Shown piece after piece: positions 11,523 through 23,355 of a DNA stretch of 64,000 bases (the first letter of the stretch is position 1; every line of letters starts with the position of its first letter). The translations under genes were made by a program, and so were the position numbers. A model generated the notes under the pieces. The model saw only the letters and a list, made by a program, of their open reading frames with translations, ran no database searches and was not told the origin of the DNA. Source of the stretch: Klebsormidium nitens (Eukaryota > Streptophyta > Klebsormidiophyceae > Klebsormidiales > Klebsormidiaceae); contig DF237192.1 in assembly GCA_000708835.1 (NCBI GenBank), forward strand, positions 1 through 64,000, written 5' to 3'.

Positions 11523-14500
11523 TCAGCGCGACGGCGGGGTGGCATACCGGGGCGACATCCCGATGGTCCGCCGGGACTGCGGGCTGGTGTACCGGGGCGA
11601 CGCCCCGACCACTTCTCCGCGCGCGCTCGCCATCCCGGGCAGTTCAGCGCGAGCGCTCGTCATTCCGGTCAGTTCCGCGCGCGCGTTGTAGTACCGGGGC
11701 GACGCCCCGACCACCTCCGCGCGCGGACTGGCAAACCGGGGCGACGCACCGGGCACACCCGACCTCTGGCGCATGAATCTGCGCGAGCGCATGGTCTTGA
11801 GGCGCAGGTTGACGCTCTCCATGGTCGGGCGCGAGTCGGGGACCTGTGGAAGGGCGGAAACGGAATGATGTGGGTCTGGCGGAACCGGAACCATTCAACC
11901 CGGGATTTAACTCTCATTGTTCGTTGAAAGCGCCCAGATCTAGCTAGGCGTGCCGAACAGCAATGTGAAATCGCACTTCAGACGGGAACAATGTTAAGTG
12001 CTCGAGTAACGGATTCCAAAACAGGTGCATGAACAGTAATCGTTCGCATGAACTTGATAAGTCTATCGAGATTTACGGTTGGATGCCTTCACACATATTC
12101 ACGGAGACTGCTTCAAAGGCCAAGACCTTTCACCAACTAACCGCAGATGTAACCCGCCTCATGCAACCGGGCACCGGATACGCGTTTGGGAAGGACCTAA
12201 CTTTCTGATTCAGTCTCTCCCCCTACCAGAGACTGTCTTCCTTCGACTCACAGGCACCGGGCTTTGCAGTCGATTAACCACCTTCGAAGTCAGCCCTTCG
12301 TACTTCAACCGAACGGCTTTTTTTGAAACTTGTACAGCCACAAGGAACAAAATGAGGCGAAGTGCCAAACCACTCTTGAAAATGTTGACGAGCGTTTTCG
12401 ATCCTTCTTGAGCCGTTCCAAACTTGACTTCGACCTCCCGACGCTCTCATCGTACGTTTTCCGGAATCGAAGATCGCAAGATTCGACCAACTTCTGATGT
12501 CAGAACATTAGAATTGCACTTGTGAAGTCTTCAATTAATGAAAACTAGGTATTACATAGTAGATCGGCCAGCCCTGGGCGTCTGAGGTTAACCGGTGAGG
12601 TTAGGGTGGGTATTTTCGCGGAGCAGGTTATCCAAGGGTTGGGGTTTGGCATTGGGCTAGGAGATACTGTTTTGAAGCCAAGTCCAAAAAAAGGAAAAAC
12701 TTATAGAACGGTGCACCTGCTGCAAGCACTCGAGCGCAATGCTGATGCAGCGCTCCGCCTCGAGCGCGTCGCACGCGTCCGCGATCGCGGGGTCCAAAAC
12801 TTCCAAACCCTGGCCATCCTTGAGCACCGCGCGCGATGCCGCCTCGAGGAGGGCCTCCGCGTCGCCGGGCGCGCCGTTAGCGATTCCGGCGGCTGCAAAC
12901 AGAAGCGGAACGGATTTCGAGCGCCGGAAAGTACGTATGAAACGGAAGGGTAAGGTAATCAGATTGCAGCGGAGGAAAAAGGGACGGAAGCAGATTGCAG
13001 CGCATGAATTCTTCAAAGCGGAAGCTGAAGGTGAGCAGATTTTAGTCAGTACGTTTGAAACGGAAGGGAAAGGTGTCAAGTCTGCTGCGGAAATCGTTTC
13101 GAGAGGAAGCGGTCGAAGGTAATAGAACTGATCAGGGGTATACCTCAAACCGAAGCGGAGGATAATCAACGTACCTTGGAGTAAGTTTCAACGGCTAGAC
13201 CATGATACCTCTTCAAAGTCAGAGTTCGTTTGGAAATAGCAAAGCAATGAAACACGGACTCTAGTGTCCGCGAGAGAGCACATAGAGACTCCATTCAAAA
13301 TCACAGGTCACGAATCCAAGCCTTCTAGCTTCTCGGATGCATCCGGCTTGAGTGCTCAGCAGGCTTTCGTGACTGCACAAAAAAACAGGGGAGCGATCGC
13401 AGATGTTCACAGCTTCACATGTGACACTTCCACAGATCCGCTGTCTTCAATGCTTTAATCTACAGAAGTATCTTAAGGGACAGGAAGTTTTGGAAAGTTT
13501 GTGACCCAGTTCTCTACACACCTTCAAAAACGGGACGTCCGGTCAGAATCTCGAGCACCAGCACGCCGAAGCTGTACACGTCACGCTTCGCGGACACGAA
13601 CTTGGACCCCGCGGCCGGGGTTTCGTACGGAAGGACGTCCGAGTGTCTGTCGCGGACGAGGCACGCGAGGCCGAAGTCGCCGATGCACGCGTCGAGCGCG
13701 CGGCCGCTCCCGCGCAGCAGGACGTTCGCGGGTTTGACATTTCTGTACACAGAGAGAGGAGATGTTGCTCAAGTCAGGGTGTGGGCATCGAAAGCAGAGT
13801 CGCTCACGTCAAACTTGCAGAATGCAACATCAGTAGTTCGTTTCCGGTCGAGCGGTTTGGAATAAATGCAGCCCGTCATTACAATGTGAGCGGCTTGAGA
13901 CAGGTATGTTTGGGATTTGTTTTTGTAAGTGAGACGATACAGGTAGTATCTGCAAAGCGGGTGGTGATCTAGAAAGCGGCAGAAAGTCCAGATTCAGAGA
14001 AAGAGGGAGCACGCAAGACTGAAAGACATAAGCACTTGAGAGCAGTCACAAGGATTGCCCGCAGAAGAGACCCACAAACACGGTAAAGGTACGAAGACAG
14101 AGCACTTGCAGATGAAGAAGCTTCGCGCCGGAAGTAGACTTCTTGCCTGTGGATCAGTGGGGGAGTGATGTCGTGGTGTAGATACGCCAGACCGCGGCAC
14201 ACCCCCTCAACCACGTTCACGCGTTCGTCCCAGGTCAGGGGGGTCGCTCCTGCACCGAGACGCTGCCGGAGGCTCCCCCCCGAAAAGTACTCGAGGACCA
14301 ATAAGCGCTCCCCCGCTTCGGCGCATACTCCGAGCAGAGGGACGAGGTTTCGGTGGCGCGCTTTGCTCAGCGCGGCGAGTTCCGCGCGCCACGCGCGTTC
14401 GTCCAAACCCCCGTCGGGGTTTAGGCGCTTGACCGCGACGGGCGACCCGTCGGGCAGGGAGCCGCGGTAGACTGTCGCTGAAGAGCCGCTGTCGACGAGG

Positions 14501-17153
14501 TTATTGGGACTGCACGACATAAACATGGTTATATCACAGGAGTTGTTGGCCCTTAACCAAGGAAGGTTCTGGGCCGGTTAGAAACTGGTTATTTGTCCAG
14601 TGACCAGACTTGGGCGCTGACCAGCCGCTGAACAAGGTGAAAGCCCGGTTAATGGTCCAATAACCCGAGCCTCCAGGGTGATAGTCTGCCTGGTTAGCAG
14701 CCAAAACTTCCTGTACCAGAAGTCCGGTCGTTTGATGCGCTTATGGATTCTTCCAAAGCGTGACATCTTACCTGCCGAGAAGCGCGGCGCATAAGCGAAC
14801 TCGACAGAAGAGCGAGAGGCAGTCAAGCGGATTCCAGACCTTTACACGTTTTTGAGCCATCGGGAGTTGAAGAGGAGCAACAGGTATATGAAACTCACGA
14901 TTTCCTCGAAAATCGGAAGTTTCTACTAGGCAATTTCCAAAACTCTCCCAATTAAAATCCTATGCAAAAATGAATGGATAAATGAATACCTGAAGTTTTC
15001 GGTTGCTTCGCGGAGTTCCGCTAGAGAGAAAGTTCGATGGAAGAGCGAGGCCGGGGTGGGTAGGTCTTCTGGAGGCACGATGCGCGCGCGCGTGCGCGCA
15101 GACGCAGGCGGAGGCGCGGGCGGCTCCTTGCCGCTCATCGAGAAAGCCGGGGGGGACGAGTCAGACGTCGAAAACCTGGCAAGCAAGGATGAGGATGAAT
15201 GTTCGAGGACGTGTGAAAATCAATTGTACGACAAATTCTCAGAAGAACGATGTCAGAAAATATGTCGGAAAGTATGTGAGTGAGTTGTTTCTTACTACGA
15301 AGCCGTGGAGGACGCACGTGGACAAATAGGTGAGAGTTGATGAGACACAGACACGAAAAAAGCTATCGATCAGGAGTTAGAAGGAAGAAAATTGAACTGG
15401 GTGCAACGGAGGATCGAGCACTATCAACCCGCACATTGAGGAGCATATAATTTGGACGTGTCGCACATGAAAGGCGCAGGAAATTGTCTACTCATCGGTG
15501 TTACTCCTTCGACAGAAGCCAGAAACGATAAGCTAGCTTTGATACATAAGCAAACGGAACTCGTGGTACCTCACGACGGACATAGTCGAGCAAAAGCAGG
15601 ACAAAGGAGAGTGTTTCGAATAGGTCGCCTAAGCCTTCTCAAGGATCCAGTAGTACTACGTATTCGCTTTTTTCAATCTTTCTTTCGTTCAATCTCGTTA
15701 TTGTGACCATCTTAAGGACGCTCAGAGATTGCGAGATGCTTGCTCACATGCTGTTGTCAGAGCTCGGCGAATGCGCGCCAGCCAGCGCGGCCGCGGGCGC
15801 GGCCGGCCGCGGCTCGTCCTTCCCGAGCTCCACGTCCGGCGTTCCGGCCGCTCGCGCGTTACGCTTGGCCTTCCGCCGGTAGTAGAACACCGCCGCCAAA
15901 GTAATAAATAGAGTGACGAGACACACGTTCGTGACGACTACTGCCGTCACAACCAGTCGCGGATGCGTGTCCTCGGCTTTCGGGGTTTCGGTTGGCGAGG
16001 GGGTTACGCCTAACGCGCCCGGGTTAACGGAGGGTTCTGAGGCGACGGCGGAATTGTTTGGGGCTGGGGAAGGGGGTTCCGGTGGAAATTGGGGGCCGGA
16101 AATGGACGGGGGGTTTGCCAGGAAAGGTGGGTTCGGCGCTGGATTAGGGGCAGTAGTCAACGGAGGGTTACCCGGGCTGCCGTAGACGCTCAGTTGGGAG
16201 TTACCGGGCAGAATGTTGGCAAAGCCGAAGCGGGCGAGAAAGCCGGGGGGAATAACACCCGTCAGGTCGTTGTTGACCAGAATTAGTTTCGTTAAGTTAG
16301 GAGGGTTAGCTAGCGACGGCGGGATGGGGCCCGAAAGCGCGTTTCCCGCTAGGTTTAGGGTTTCGAGGCGGGTTAGCTGGGATAACTCAGGGGGAATGGC
16401 CCCGGTCAGGTTGTTGTTTGGAAGGTACAGGTTACGCAGGTTGACCATCAGTTGGAGTGACCGGGGGATGGTTCCGGTCAGTTGGTTGGCCGCGAGAGAG
16501 AGGAGGGAAGCTTGAAGAAGGCCCCCGAACTCGGTGGGAATCGGCCCGGTGAGCTGGTTATACTCCAAAACGAGGGTTTGCATCTGGGTTAGGTTACCGA
16601 GGCTGGCGGGCATCGAACCCGACAGCGAGTTGTTCTGCAGGAACAGGTTGGTCAAGCGCGTTAACCCGCCCAGCTCCGCCGGAATCCCACCGGAAAGGCT
16701 GTTGTTGTAGAGCACCAGATTCTCCAAATTCTGGATTGCGGCGAGCGCAGGAGGGATCCCCCCCGAAAGTTGGTTATTCTGCAGCGCTAGGGTTTTGAGG
16801 AGGGTTAGCCCGGCGAGCGCCACTGGGATCACGCCGGTCAGGCGGTTACCAGTGAGGTTAAGCATGGTTAGTCCGGTGAGGTGCCCGAGCTGCGGGGGGA
16901 TCCCCCCGGTCAGGTTCTGGTTGCATATCTGGAGTGACGTCAGCTTCGTCAGCAGCCCGAGCTCGATGGGAATAGGCCCCGAGAGCGCATTCGCAGTCTT
17001 AGGGTCGGTGCAGAGGTCGAGCGAGGTTTCGTTCGAGAGCCGGACTGACGTCAGCTTCTGGAGGTCGGAGATCGTAAAGCAGGACACGTGGCACGTCATG
17101 ATTGCCAGGAAGAGGACGAGGAAGATGTTTCTGGGCAGCTTGAGAGGACCCAT
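11523..17153 (-). CDS. LRR receptor-like kinase, probable pseudokinase, 6 exons, 876 aa
   Basis: Single-pass plasma-membrane receptor. Exons 17153-15748, 15133-14990, 14509-14147, 13742-13522, 12892-12717, 11843-11523 sum to 2,631 bases, in frame. Signal peptide about 1-25; roughly ten LRRs from about 30 to 330; proline-rich stalk; one TM helix at about 400-425 followed by YYRRKAKR. The kinase domain opens with HRTFSLAELREATENF. The Gly loop is degraded (SGSSATVYRG, one of three Gly kept). The VAVK lysine (K544) and DFG (660-662) are present, but the catalytic HRD is HRN (637-639) and no APE follows DFG. Exon 5 resumes at DPAIADACDALEAERC and exon 6 at PDSRPTMESV, as in RLK C-lobes. The tail (last 90 residues) repeats ASPRY and ARAEL blocks. 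Intron 3 uses a GC donor (CACAG|GCAAGA). I start at the ATG at 17153 because a good signal peptide follows; the frame is open further upstream to 17333. Confidence 0.88.
12586..12650 (+). repeat. Dispersed G-rich repeat, copy B (in kinase intron 5)
   Basis: GGTGAGGTTAGGGTGGG followed by CGCGGAGCAGGTTATCC, matching the block order of the copies at 9711, 18452 and 26380. It lies inside the last intron of the receptor kinase. Confidence 0.45.
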
Positions 17154-18420
17154 TTTAAACTGCAGAAGATTCACCTGCGAAGCAGCGCAAGTACATTTGT
17201 CAATTTCAATTTGGGAATCTGTTATTTTGCTCTCAGGATTGTGCCCAACTAAAGTATTTTGGTGAAAGGGAAAAGCCACTTTGGGCGGAATGACTTTTGT
17301 AGCTTTGTGATCTCTTTGCTGTACATTTTCCATCTTTACAGTTTAGTGTTTGAGCTGGCTTTTGCGACGACGGCCGTATCAAGGCAGAGCTTTTGAAGTT
17401 TTAACTTCTTCACAACAGTCCCTTCACAGCACGGACGAATACAAATTCATCTAGTACAGCGCTTCATGACACCATCTGATTCACTTTCAGTGTGCTGATA
17501 AATCAATTGAAGCTAAGATGATCGGCCGCAAAATACGTCCTGGGTTTTAAAAAGCAAGAAGTACTCATTCAGTGGAAGCATCCAATCGAAGAAGTTTTTC
17601 TTTCTCGACGCTCTTGACTGTGAAGCTTTTGATTGAGAGTTAGACTACAGCCCATCTGCTTTTGATGCAGCCGGCAATTCAAGCAAGAACCTGTTAGTTC
17701 CTGGAGCATCTAAGAAACCATTTTATCAGTTTTACAACTAGCCTTTGTGATTTTTAGTCTGTGATACAACGTGTTGGAACAAGTTCTAGTAAAAGAACCA
17801 AAAACAGCTAAAACACAATCAAGAGAACCCTTTTCAAACACACAAACAACGTCAAGGTCCCTCGGCCCTCACCTCGGCTGCTGAAGCGTCTCTTTCCTCC
17901 CCGCTTCTGAAACCTCCTTTCTTCTAATAATTACACGGTTGCTAAAGCTCTCGCAAGCGCTCGCTCTGCTGACGAAAGGTTCCTGGCGCCTCTTCGTTGA
18001 AGAAAAGCCCTCGACCCAACGCTCGGCCAGAGAATGTGCGTTAGTCAGTCCTATGCGCCCCTTCCAAGAACCACACTTGGTACTGCGGATGTCGCTAACC
18101 AAACGCTTGGGACTAGCGGGCTCCTTGAGCGAAGAAGCAAGAACTGAAAAGTCACAAGATTCAGAGACGACTGTAACGGCGAGGGCTTATCGAAGTTGTA
18201 ATGGAGAGCGCTTCGCGTCTCTGAATTTCACACCTACCCAGAGTCGATGCAACGCGACGCATCTTGATCCTGCAACTCGCGTGTCTCCAAGAAAAGCAAA
18301 TCCCCGGTCAGGATCTTGCTTCGAGACAGACTGTAAATGAGCTCCACCTCTGGCGATAATTACCACACCGTAAAGTTTCTCGGGCGGTCACTGAATGATT
18401 TCAAGAAAGATAACAAAACC

Positions 18421-18549
18421 CCGAGATAATAATAAGGTGATTAGACTGGAACGGGTAGGGTTAGTTCGGTGGTTGGGGTGGGTTTGAGTGCGGAGCAGGT
18501 ATGTTTTTGGGTACGTTAGGAAGTTTTTAATCGGAGCTTATTATCTTGG
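18421..18549. mobile_element. Small TIR element carrying repeat copy C
   Basis: CCGAGATAATAATAAG at 18421 is mirrored by CTTATTATCTTGG ending at 18549. Between them, 18452-18515, lies a copy of the dispersed GGTTAG..GGTTGGGGTGGG..GCGGAGCAGGT sequence. The G-rich family is inside an inverted repeat here too, as at 9653-9847. Confidence 0.45.
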
Positions 18550-19708
18550 CTGATTAATTTTTATGAATTATCGGTCATCGGGCGCAACTCAAGAAATTGA
18601 GCAAATTCTCACGTCCTCGAAACGTTCTCCGGGAGCCGAAGTCTTCTCGAAGTTTGCTCCTCTGTAGAGATTGCACGGAATCCTTGGTAATCAGCCGAAT
18701 TGAACCCCAGTTCAGTAAAGGCGCAAGCTGCTTTTCTGCAGAGGCAACAAACATAGAGCATCTCAATTCGACTGTCTAAATTTTCCCCTGAAACTGCTAC
18801 GGCGGTTAGAACTCAACTCCCCGAAAATGCTCTCTCACCTAACGGCCAGTTCTTCGATATGCCGATTTGCTATAACTTATAGAAGGACTGGACCCATAGA
18901 ATAAATAGCATCCGACGATGAAAGGAGAGAAGAATGACCTTTCGAAGAAATTAGCTCATTTTCGCCTGGCCACCGACAAGTGAACGGTCTTGTGTAAGCC
19001 CCAGAACTGCATGCGACTGCGCACTTCAACGGTGGTCAGAACAAAAGAAATGATACTACTATCGTTCCATTTGGAATCAGCAATCTGCCAGTATTTTGCT
19101 AGCTAATACTTCGTATTCACATCACCAATCTCTCGTGCGCTTCGCGTATTGCCTTATAATTGGCGCGGCCCGAGAGGCTGCGCTGGTGGCACAAGACGTT
19201 TCACTGATTTCACCGGGCCTCCGATCAAGATCGGCCCACGGTCAAGCTTCAAGCCCCTCGGTCCAGCTAGCTAGCAATTCCAGCTCAGCTGCGGTTCATA
19301 GCAGCGCATAATTTGCCCTGACTCTGACGGGCTCGTATGCATCATGGCTGCATCGTGGGCGCCTGGCGCGCCTCATAATTATATGCTAGATGATGAAGTC
19401 ATTTTTGAAACTAAACATTCGAGTTGGCAACGCCCAAACGCCGGAGTCCGCGCTCGTCAACACGTGAGCCTCGAGCTAGTGTGGTAACTTACATCAGCCA
19501 GCTGGCGGCCTGCATGCCTGTGCCAGTACTGCGTGGACGGTCGCGGGCGGCTTGCCTGGCAGGCGCGGCCGCCCCGGCCCGAGGCTGCGGCCCGGCGGCC
19601 GCCCACGACGCGCTGCGCGTAGGCCGCCGCCGCGGCGGTGATTGGACCGCCGATCGGGACTATCCAACGGTCAGGGTGGACTCGGGCCAACTGGCAGGTG
19701 ACCGAACT

Positions 19709-20720
19709 AGGTACGGTACTTTTGTAGCGTGTTTAATACCGTACAAGTCGCCGTTCGGTCGCCGCTGGTATTGATCGGGTTCACCATTTACTGGCCGGCA
19801 GTATCCGGCGGCAGCTAGGGTCGCCGGCGGATCGATTCCGTACAGTACGATACCGTCAATCATCGACCGGCATTTGTACTTCGGTAGAGTCTAGACTTGT
19901 ACGGTACCTAGGTCACTCCGGACCGACCGGCGAGGAGCGGTCGAGGCAACATGCTGCATGCAGGTTCCGCCGGCCGCTCCGGCACCCCGACAACTGACTG
20001 CAAGAACCGGCGACTTGCTTGCTTGAAGTCCTCTTGAGTCTGTCCAAGTTGCGTGCACGTACCGTACCTCAGTGCGTGCAAACTGGTGAGCAGCGACTGC
20101 CACTAAAGTAGGTACTAAGGTACGGTATACGTACCGCCGCTGCTACTGACGGGTTCCCTCCGAAAGCAGCCGGCCCCACTTAATAGATTCGCGAATTCGG
20201 AGACCGGTACCCTAAGAACTCAGGACGCACATCTGGCTGCCTGGACTGACCTGCCGCGCCTGAAGTACCGGTACTCAAGGCGGAACTCTGACAGTCTACG
20301 GTATATTAGTACCCACTTGGCAGCATTGCATGAGCAAGTGACTGTAATAAGTCCCTAGCCTGTCCCTATCTGCCAAGAAGTACAAGAGTCAGGTACATGA
20401 CAGGTTCAAGACTCGCACTCCAGTGGACTCCCGAGTTTCTTCATGCAGCCAGCTGCCACAGCCCAGGACTCAGTGGCACGAGGACGATCCCGTATCTTGA
20501 TTTCTGACCCCATCTGACCTGCCGTACACTGCATGCGATCTAGGTACTGGTATGGTACTGCACTGAGATCTAGTGACTACCGGTAGACTCGTATCCTACC
20601 GTACTAGGTACTTGCTGCAGACAGCTAGGTAATAACGTTGAGCACATGTCACAGTCTCAGCAAACAAATTATGCTCAGTCGACCAGTACTGTCAGGGCTC
20701 TGCCCTAGGTCCCAAAAGTA
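19709..20720. repeat. GTAC-rich non-coding block
   Basis: By eye I count 26 GTAC tetramers in about 1 kb, where about 4 would be expected by chance. They occur mostly as GGTACGGTAC, CCGTAC and CTAGGTAC variants. No single repeat unit or open frame explains it. Confidence 0.5.
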
Positions 20721-22023
20721 CGGATGCTGGTTTATTTGAGCACCTGTGAGCATTTAATGCGGTGAGGGACGACTGCTGAGCTCTCTGTCAGCAGCTAGCC
20801 TGCAGTGCTGTCCTGGAGTCCTAGGTCGACGCACCGAGGCAACATGATACATTCAGGATGAGGCTTCTCGGATGCTTCTGATGAACAGCAGTCCCTCTGC
20901 CTGCATTCGGGATCGTCCCTCTTCCTCCAACGAAGTTTCTCTCCGTCTGATTCAGCGGGATCGACGGTAGCATGCCTATGCTGCAAAGCCGGCGGACAAC
21001 TGAACAAGCCAGGTAGACAACCTAAAAGCTCAGCATTGCGTTCATTCTCCCCCAAGACAATCATTAAAAAGCTTAGCTCCCATTATTGTTCCGCCCACTA
21101 TTGTCCCCCCAGAAAGCTGCTGCTTGCAGATCTTACTAGCCAGCTACCAATCAGCCCTGCATTGCCTTGATAAAAGATAGACGCTCGCAGCCAACAGCGG
21201 CGCAACGCGCCGGAAGCGCGTGAGGTCTAGCCGGCCTGGCACTGTCTTGTTGCAGCGGTGCGGGTCCGCTTAACGTGGGGAACATTTGGCGAAAGCTTCA
21301 ATCGGTCAAGTTCAGCCGGAAGTGCTTCATGGCGGCGCTCAGCTCCGTCGCCAAGAACCTGGGGACATATATGCCCATAGGTGAGGTGGCAAGGGACTGG
21401 AGACATCTGCAATTCGTGGGATGTTCGGAGGCTGGAAGAGGCCCTCCCATCAATTCTGGAACTAAATTCTGCATGTTTTTCTTGCGGACTCCATAGAGGA
21501 AGCAGCGCTCTCAGCTGTTCAACATTGCGCAATGTACTGCCCGCTGTGTATGAAAATCAGCATTCCGGATTGAAGCTTAAAGGGCACAATATAACCTGTA
21601 CAATCTAGAATACAAATCTGCTGAGAAGCTCAGTCAGCATTGCTTATCAGGGTCGGAGCTTGATCCGTCGGTGGGCGGCAAGGCGCTCTGGTGATCATAG
21701 TAATGCTGGTGAACGTGGGCTGAATAGTGGGCTCCAAATGAAAGAGCTTGCTGCATGATGCATCAAGCCTAGATCTGGTCTGAAAGCTGGAGGCATTTGC
21801 AGGTCAGGATACTCAGCAATTGACAATAAGAGCAGGAACTCAGGATCTGCAAGGAGCTGAAAGTCCATCGCGTTTGTATTTGGTTACTTGGGGCTGACGC
21901 ACCTCTACTAATGTTTCATCTACCCCGATCTATCCAATGGCTCACAAGAAAAGTCTCTGCTAAGCTCCACAAAATAGAAGCTTGATTGTTCAGATTGGGT
22001 GGTCAAACAAAGGCATCACAAGA

Positions 22024-22209
22024 CCTTATATGCGTAAGATGGGTGGGTTGAACCAAGTCTTACCTTTCACTTATGCTATGATGCTTATTGGAAGCTTAGC
22101 ACTTATTGGTTTTCCCTTCTTGACGGGTTTTTATTCAAAAGATGTTATCCTTGAATTAGCTTATACCAAGTATACAATAAGCGGACATTTTGCATTTTGG
22201 CTCGGAAGT
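22024..22209 (+). pseudogene. nad5: Mitochondrial nad5 fragment inserted in nuclear DNA (NUMT)
   Basis: 62 codons of NADH dehydrogenase subunit 5, a core membrane subunit of respiratory complex I normally encoded in mitochondria. [36 protein letters not shown] and the end FAFWLGS are diagnostic of plant-type nad5. The frame is open but lacks the rest of the gene at both sides, and the surrounding sequence is not mitochondrial coding sequence. Base use is AT-rich, unlike nearby nuclear exons. It is almost surely a non-functional transferred fragment. A local assembly chimera with mtDNA is the alternative. Confidence 0.85.
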
Positions 22210-22219
22210 CCCCCTGCTC

Positions 22220-22272
22220 CGCTCCACTCCCTGGACGGGAGTGGCTCTTCGCTCCCGATAGGGAGTGGAGCG
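22220..22272. repeat. Inverted repeat next to the nad5 fragment
   Basis: CGCTCCACTCCCT (22220-22232) and AGGGAGTGGAGCG (22260-22272) are perfect inverted arms around a 27-base loop that itself holds a related GGGAGTGG..CTCCC pair. It starts 11 bases after the nad5 homology stops and may have arrived with the mitochondrial DNA. Confidence 0.6.
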
Positions 22273-23355
22273 AAGAAGAAAAGAGATTTTTTTTCAGCGA
22301 AGAAATGGGGGTACTCCAGACTTGCTTGCTCTTGAGTGCGCCAGCGCTTGATCTTGAGCTAGTCCAAGAGTGCTGACTCTGCTGCCTTATCCTTGACAGG
22401 CACGACCACTGTCTACAGCGTGCTGGTTCCACTGGTTTTCTCAAATGAGACAGGAGCCATCGACTCCGTATGCAACTTTGACAAGGTTCCCGTTGCTGCA
22501 AGCACCAGAGGGCTGCTCAGCCTGATTATTGCGTGAGGCCCCAGAGACTGTACTATCTGTTTGTTGGGACTGATTTCTATGAATCTCTTGGAACATGATG
22601 AGCGGATAATAGCTGTAGCTCGTCGCTCTGGGACATCTCTTGCGGGCCATAACTTTCCGATCTTGTTTTTCAGACGGCAAGGACCTCTTGTTCTATCACT
22701 GCATATTGCTTTGATTCAATGTCAACAACACAAACGTCTGACTTTTGTCAAACAGAAAAGCAGACATCAGAAAACTTGCCATGAGCGTACGCTGGTATGC
22801 GTGTTGTTAAACCCAGGAGCTGTTACTGGTGGCCTAAGTCAGCTTACTGCTACTCAAACAGCACCCTAGAATCCGCTTCTTCTGCCAGATCATAGTAGTG
22901 CTCACTCTGATGCTTGTTCTCAATGCGTGGTGTCTACCTACCCCATTGCCTAAGCCCAGTGATACTGACAACTTGCCCATATAGATGTTCCGAACTCGAA
23001 CTAGTATCTTGTTAATTGCTGGAAGCTGTACAATTGGTGAGCTCTAAAACGTGGATGACATCAGAAGTACGGGCTAAGGTCTGCGCAAGTTGGGCTAGCG
23101 TCAGTCAAGAATCCCGTCTGGCTCCAATATAAAACCTGCAGTGCACTTGAACACCGTCTGATGAGTCGCTTCATAGAGAGTGATAGTTCGAAGAAGCCCC
23201 ATGAGTACAGATGATCCTAGTACAAGAGCCTTGCTTTTTCTTTGGGCGAGCCCACAGGTAATCTGGGCCCTGCTAAGCTTAATCCACGACAGACTCGAAA
23301 GAGCATAAAGCACGTGAGTGGATTGTTTTTATGCAGGGTCCTGGGAGTGATTTGC
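22273..23355. other. No gene recognised
   Basis: About 1.1 kb between the nad5 fragment and the next coding frame. It could hold a 5' exon and promoter of the gene at 23356: an acceptor (TTTTTATGCAG) ends at 23337, and a donor-like CACAG|GTAATC lies at 23257 after an ATG at 23201. The phases do not join in the expected frame, so I do not include that exon. Confidence 0.4.

Larger units (their letters stand above)
17154..21981. other. Gene-poor interval upstream of the receptor kinase
   Basis: About 4.8 kb. The first several hundred bases should hold the kinase promoter and 5' UTR. A plus-strand frame at 17939-18340 has no family resemblance. The interval holds a small TIR element (18421-18549), a GC-rich patch (about 19540-19640) and a block unusually rich in GTAC (19709-20720). 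No gene supported. Confidence 0.5.
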
